A DNA stretch of 8,647 nt from an uncultured bacterium (GTDB taxonomy: Bacteria > Bacillota > Clostridia > Lachnospirales > Lachnospiraceae), in assembly GCA_947086625.1 (NCBI GenBank), contig CAMTZV010000031.1, positions 1-8,647 of the forward strand. The letters run 5' to 3'. Position 1 is the stretch's first letter. Each line of letters opens with the position of its first letter. Positions 6,104 through 8,647 of this stretch are shown piece after piece. Made by a program: the position numbers and the translations under genes. Under the pieces are notes generated by a model. It was not told the origin of the DNA, made no database searches, and was given only the letters and a program-made list of their open reading frames with translations.

Positions 6104-6159
6104 GGAACATGTAAGGAACAGACAGACCTTACAGATAAAAAAAGGGAGGACTTAAAATT

Positions 6160-7248
6160 ATGAAGAAGAAATTATTGGCAGGCTTACTCACGGCAGCGAT
6201 GGCTGCGACGATGCTGGCAGGATGCGGAAGCCAGCCCGCGGACGCACCGGCAGACGACACAAAGACCGACGCACCGGCAGACGAGCCGGCGGATGAGCCC
6301 ACGGACGACGCGGCAGATGAGCCGGCAGACGATGCGGCGGACGCACCGGCAGACTCCGGCTCCGGTGAGCTGATTAAGGTCGGCATCATCAACAACGACC
6401 CGAACGAGAGCGGATACCGTACCGCAAACGTAAAAGATATGGAGAATTTCTTTAATGAGGAGAACGGCTATGACGCACAGTTTTCTTACAGCTTAAAGAA
6501 TGACGAGCAGATCCAGTTCGCACAGAAGTTCATCCAGGACGGCGTTGACTACCTGCTGCTTTCCGCAGCGGACACCGCAGGCTGGGAGGGCGTATTACAG
6601 GATGCGCAGGATGCAGGTATCCGCGTGATCTTATTCGACCGTACCGTCGATGCGAGCGAGGATTTATACGAGGCTTCCATCGTTTCCGATATGGAGAAGG
6701 AAGGACAGACCGCAGTTGACTGGCTTGCAAAGCAGGGGCTTGACGAGTATAAGATCATCCACATCCAGGGCGTTATGGGCAGCGCACCGCAGAAGGGCCG
6801 CAGCAAGGCGATGGATGAGAAGGTAGCGGCAGAGAGCAACTGGACGATGGTCGCACAGCAGACCGCTGAGTGGAGCGCTGAGAAGGCACAGCAGATCGTG
6901 CAGTCCGTCATCGACGCAAAGCAGGATTTCAACGTGATCTACGCGGAGAACGACGACATGGCAAAGGGCGCGGTTGCAGCGCTTGACAAGGCAAACATCT
7001 CCCACGGCGTTGGCAAGGATGTCATCATCATGGGCTATGACTGCAACAAGTGGGCATTACAGGAGCTGAAGGCCGGAAACTGGAACTATGACGGACAGTG
7101 CAACCCGTTCCAGGCAGCTTACATCGACACGATCATCAAGACCATCGAGGGCGGCGGAACCGTTGAGGAGAAGGTCATCATCATGGATGAGCAGGGCTTC
7201 GACGCAACCGAGATCACGGATGAGGATATCGAGACCTACGGAATCTAA
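6160..7248 (+). CDS. YtfQ-like sugar-binding lipoprotein of an ABC transporter
   Basis: The product is 362 aa. It has a lipoprotein signal peptide with lipobox LAGC (Cys22), then a low-complexity linker of about 38 residues (26-64) made of Ala, Asp, Pro and Glu. The linker should hold the binding domain away from the membrane. The rest is a type I periplasmic-binding-protein fold (Peripla_BP_4), seen in 'VGIINNDPNESGYRTANVKD', 'FIQDGVDYLLLSAADTAGWE', 'AGIRVILFDRTV', 'YAENDDMAKGAVAALDKA' and 'IIMGYDCNKWALQELKAG'. It would deliver a sugar to the ABC transporter whose ATPase gene follows. It is paralogous to the sensor protein encoded at 1902-2945. ATG 6160 is preceded by GGGAGGA at 6144-6150. 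Codon use differs from the sensor genes (more GCA, CGT and TTA), which fits strong expression. The exact ligand is unknown; galactofuranose or a pentose is a family-based guess. Confidence 0.93.
   Translation: MKKKLLAGLLTAAMAATMLAGCGSQPADAPADDTKTDAPADEPADEPTDDAADEPADDAADAPADSGSGELIKVGIINNDPNESGYRTANVKDMENFFNEENGYDAQFSYSLKNDEQIQFAQKFIQDGVDYLLLSAADTAGWEGVLQDAQDAGIRVILFDRTVDASEDLYEASIVSDMEKEGQTAVDWLAKQGLDEYKIIHIQGVMGSAPQKGRSKAMDEKVAAESNWTMVAQQTAEWSAEKAQQIVQSVIDAKQDFNVIYAENDDMAKGAVAALDKANISHGVGKDVIIMGYDCNKWALQELKAGNWNYDGQCNPFQAAYIDTIIKTIEGGGTVEEKVIIMDEQGFDATEITDEDIETYGI
6241..6357 (+). repeat. Low-complexity coding repeat for the acidic lipoprotein linker
   Basis: Within the lipoprotein gene, GACGCACCGGCAGAC occurs three times (6241-6255, 6268-6282, 6340-6354), mixed with related GATGAGCC/GCGGCAGAT units. 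They encode runs such as PADAPADD, PADEPADEP and DAADEPADDAADAPAD. Such repeats can gain or lose units by slippage, which would change the tether length without breaking the reading frame if whole codons are exchanged. Confidence 0.8.
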
Positions 7249-7289
7249 TCGGATCAGGTGAAAGCTCGAATGCAATCGAGAGATATTAT

Positions 7290-7325
7290 CGGGCGCGGTA
7301 CGCAGCAGGGTGCCGCGCCCGTTTT
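7290..7325 (+). terminator. Intercistronic GC-rich hairpin with short T-tract (probable attenuator)
   Basis: Bases 7290-7301 pair with 7310-7321 in a 12-bp stem with one G-U pair and an 8-nt loop, followed by TTTT (7322-7325). It lies between the lipoprotein stop and the ATPase start, inside the transport operon. Such structures commonly reduce read-through or protect the upstream message from 3' decay, so that binding protein is made in excess over ATPase. A smaller 5-bp hairpin (CTCGA 7265-7269 with TCGAG 7276-7280) lies just before it. Confidence 0.75.
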
Positions 7326-7366
7326 ACGCAGACGATGCAAAATATTAAAAAAGGAGTGATGCACAG

Positions 7367-8647
7367 GTGAAAGAAAAAGCTGTATTGGAAATGAGAGGGA
7401 TCTGCAAGAGCTTTCCCGGCGTCCGTGCGCTGCACGACGTGGATTTTACCCTCTGCGAGCGTGAGATCCATGCGCTGATGGGAGAGAACGGCGCGGGAAA
7501 GTCCACTCTGATCAAGGTGCTCACCGGCGTCTATGAAAAGGACGAGGGTGAGATTTTTTTGAAGGGACTGGATAAGGCGGCGGTGATCCGCTCGCCGCAG
7601 GACGCGCAAAGGCTCGGGATCAGTACCGTATATCAGGAGATCACGCTCTGCCCGAACCTCTCCGTTGCCGAAAACATGTACATCGGCCGTGAGGGACAAA
7701 AGGGCGTGAGCTGGAAAAAGATGAACGCCGATGCGGATAAGATTTTAAAGGCGCTCGACATTCCGGCAAAGGCGAACCGGCAGCTCTCCAATTATTCGAT
7801 TGCGATCCAGCAGATGGTTGCGATCGCCCGGGCGGTGGACATGGACTGTAAGGTTCTGATCTTAGATGAGCCGACCTCCTCGCTCGACGAGCAGGAGGTA
7901 GAAAAGCTCTTCGGCCTGATGCGCGATTTGCGCGCAAAGGGCGTCGGCATTATTTTTGTCACGCACTTCCTCGACCAGGTGTACGAGGTGTGCGACAAGA
8001 TCACGGTCTTACGCGACGGCGGGCTCGTGGGCGAGTATGAGATCGCAGATCTGCCCCGCGTGCAGCTCGTGTCAAAGATGCTCGGAAAAGAGTTAGACGA
8101 TATGTCCGACATTAAGAGCGAGGGCGCGGCATACAGCGGGGATGACGCGGACGCGAAGATATTTGAGGCGGCAGGCCTGCAGAGTAACGCCGGCATCAAG
8201 CCTTTTGATTTCTATATTAAGAAGGGCGAGGTCAACGGCTTTACCGGACTGCTCGGCTCCGGCCGAAGCGAGTGCGTGCGCGCGATCTTTGGCGCCGACC
8301 ATGTCATTGGCGGCTCCGTGAAGAAGAACGGGAAAGAGGTTAAGATCAAGAAGCCGCTGGATGCGATGAAGCTTGGCATCGCATATCTGCCCGAGGATCG
8401 TAAGGTGGACGGCATTGTCGGTGATCTGTCCGTGCGGGACAATATCATTCTCGCGCAGCAGGTGCTGATGGGCTTCTGCCATCCGTTCTCGAAGGCGCAG
8501 GCGCAGAAGTTCGCGGAGGAGTATATCAAGCTGCTTGAGATCAAGACGGCCTCTGCCGATACGCCGATCAAGTCGCTCTCCGGCGGAAACCAGCAAAAGG
8601 TAATCCTCGGAAGATGGCTGCTGACGCATCCCGAATATCTGATTTTG
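7367..8647 (+). CDS. Sugar ABC transporter ATP-binding protein, two ATPase domains (partial)
   Basis: 427 codons are open to the right edge, so the 3' end is missing; full proteins of this YtfR/RbsA/MglA class are about 500 aa. Domain 1 has Walker A GENGAGKST (39-47), Q-loop Gln90, Walker B ILDEP (Asp167, Glu168) and switch His200. Its signature region reads 'LSNYSIAIQQMVAIARA' rather than LSGGQ, a variant that I believe also occurs in YtfR-type proteins. Domain 2 has the usual degenerate Walker A (GLLGSGRSE, Arg for Lys), 'YLPEDRKVDGIV' and a canonical signature LSGGNQQKV (404-412). The window stops just before its Walker B aspartate. The start is GTG 7367, with AAGGAG at 7351-7356; the nearer ATG at 7359 meets a stop after three codons. 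It would power import of the sugar bound by the lipoprotein encoded upstream; permease genes should follow. Confidence 0.93.
   Translation, partial: MKEKAVLEMRGICKSFPGVRALHDVDFTLCEREIHALMGENGAGKSTLIKVLTGVYEKDEGEIFLKGLDKAAVIRSPQDAQRLGISTVYQEITLCPNLSVAENMYIGREGQKGVSWKKMNADADKILKALDIPAKANRQLSNYSIAIQQMVAIARAVDMDCKVLILDEPTSSLDEQEVEKLFGLMRDLRAKGVGIIFVTHFLDQVYEVCDKITVLRDGGLVGEYEIADLPRVQLVSKMLGKELDDMSDIKSEGAAYSGDDADAKIFEAAGLQSNAGIKPFDFYIKKGEVNGFTGLLGSGRSECVRAIFGADHVIGGSVKKNGKEVKIKKPLDAMKLGIAYLPEDRKVDGIVGDLSVRDNIILAQQVLMGFCHPFSKAQAQKFAEEYIKLLEIKTASADTPIKSLSGGNQQKVILGRWLLTHPEYLIL

Larger units (their letters stand above)
5780..6159. other. Divergent regulatory region between repressor and transporter genes
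   Basis: This 380-bp stretch carries no gene I can support. Its left half (5791-5960) is mixed-composition leader for the repressor gene. It contains a 14-bp palindrome at 5866-5879 and a direct repeat ATCGGAAA (5852-5859 and 5865-5872). Its right half (5960-6110) is AT-rich and holds the transporter promoter, two 17-bp repeats, and three same-direction copies of ATTTGTAT (5995, 6027, 6093). The lipoprotein ribosome binding site GGGAGGA is at 6144-6150. Confidence 0.8.

Overview
The window looks like part of a carbohydrate-uptake locus from a G+C-rich Firmicute, probably a gut-type Clostridia/Lachnospiraceae member. The lineage is inferred from the YesM/YesN-type two-component pair, the AraR-type GntR/LacI hybrid repressor, strong GGAGG ribosome binding sites, and a lipoprotein with an acidic Ala/Asp/Pro linker. 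No marker gene fixes the species.

Layout. (1) 1-357: the 3' end of an HpcH/HpaI-type aldolase gene, followed by a 16-bp perfect hairpin with a T-tract. (2) 427-4519: a tight three-gene operon. It encodes a membrane histidine kinase, a membrane-anchored YtfQ-like sugar-binding protein (4-nt overlap with the kinase gene), and a YesN-type response regulator with a C-terminal AraC DNA-binding domain. (3) 4520-4696: a convergent intergenic segment with two copies of a 36-bp repeat and a very long imperfect hairpin flanked by G9 and C9 runs. (4) 4697-5779, minus strand: an AraR-like repressor. (5) 5780-6159: a 380-bp divergent regulatory region with a good sigma-A promoter and two near-identical 17-bp direct repeats. 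(6) 6160-7248: a YtfQ-like sugar-binding lipoprotein. (7) 7367-8647: the matching sugar ABC ATPase, running off the right edge. An intercistronic hairpin lies between the lipoprotein and ATPase genes.

How it may work. The anchored binding protein probably captures a sugar outside the membrane and signals through the kinase to the response regulator. The best precedent is the XylFII-LytS-YesN xylose sensor of clostridia. The response regulator would activate the transporter promoter, and the AraR-like repressor would switch the same promoter off in response to intracellular sugar. The sensor and transporter binding proteins are clear paralogues, so they may see the same or related sugars. A pentose or a furanose sugar such as arabinose or galactofuranose is a reasonable guess from YtfQ and AraR, but the substrate is not shown by the sequence. 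The transporter permease genes should lie just beyond the right edge.
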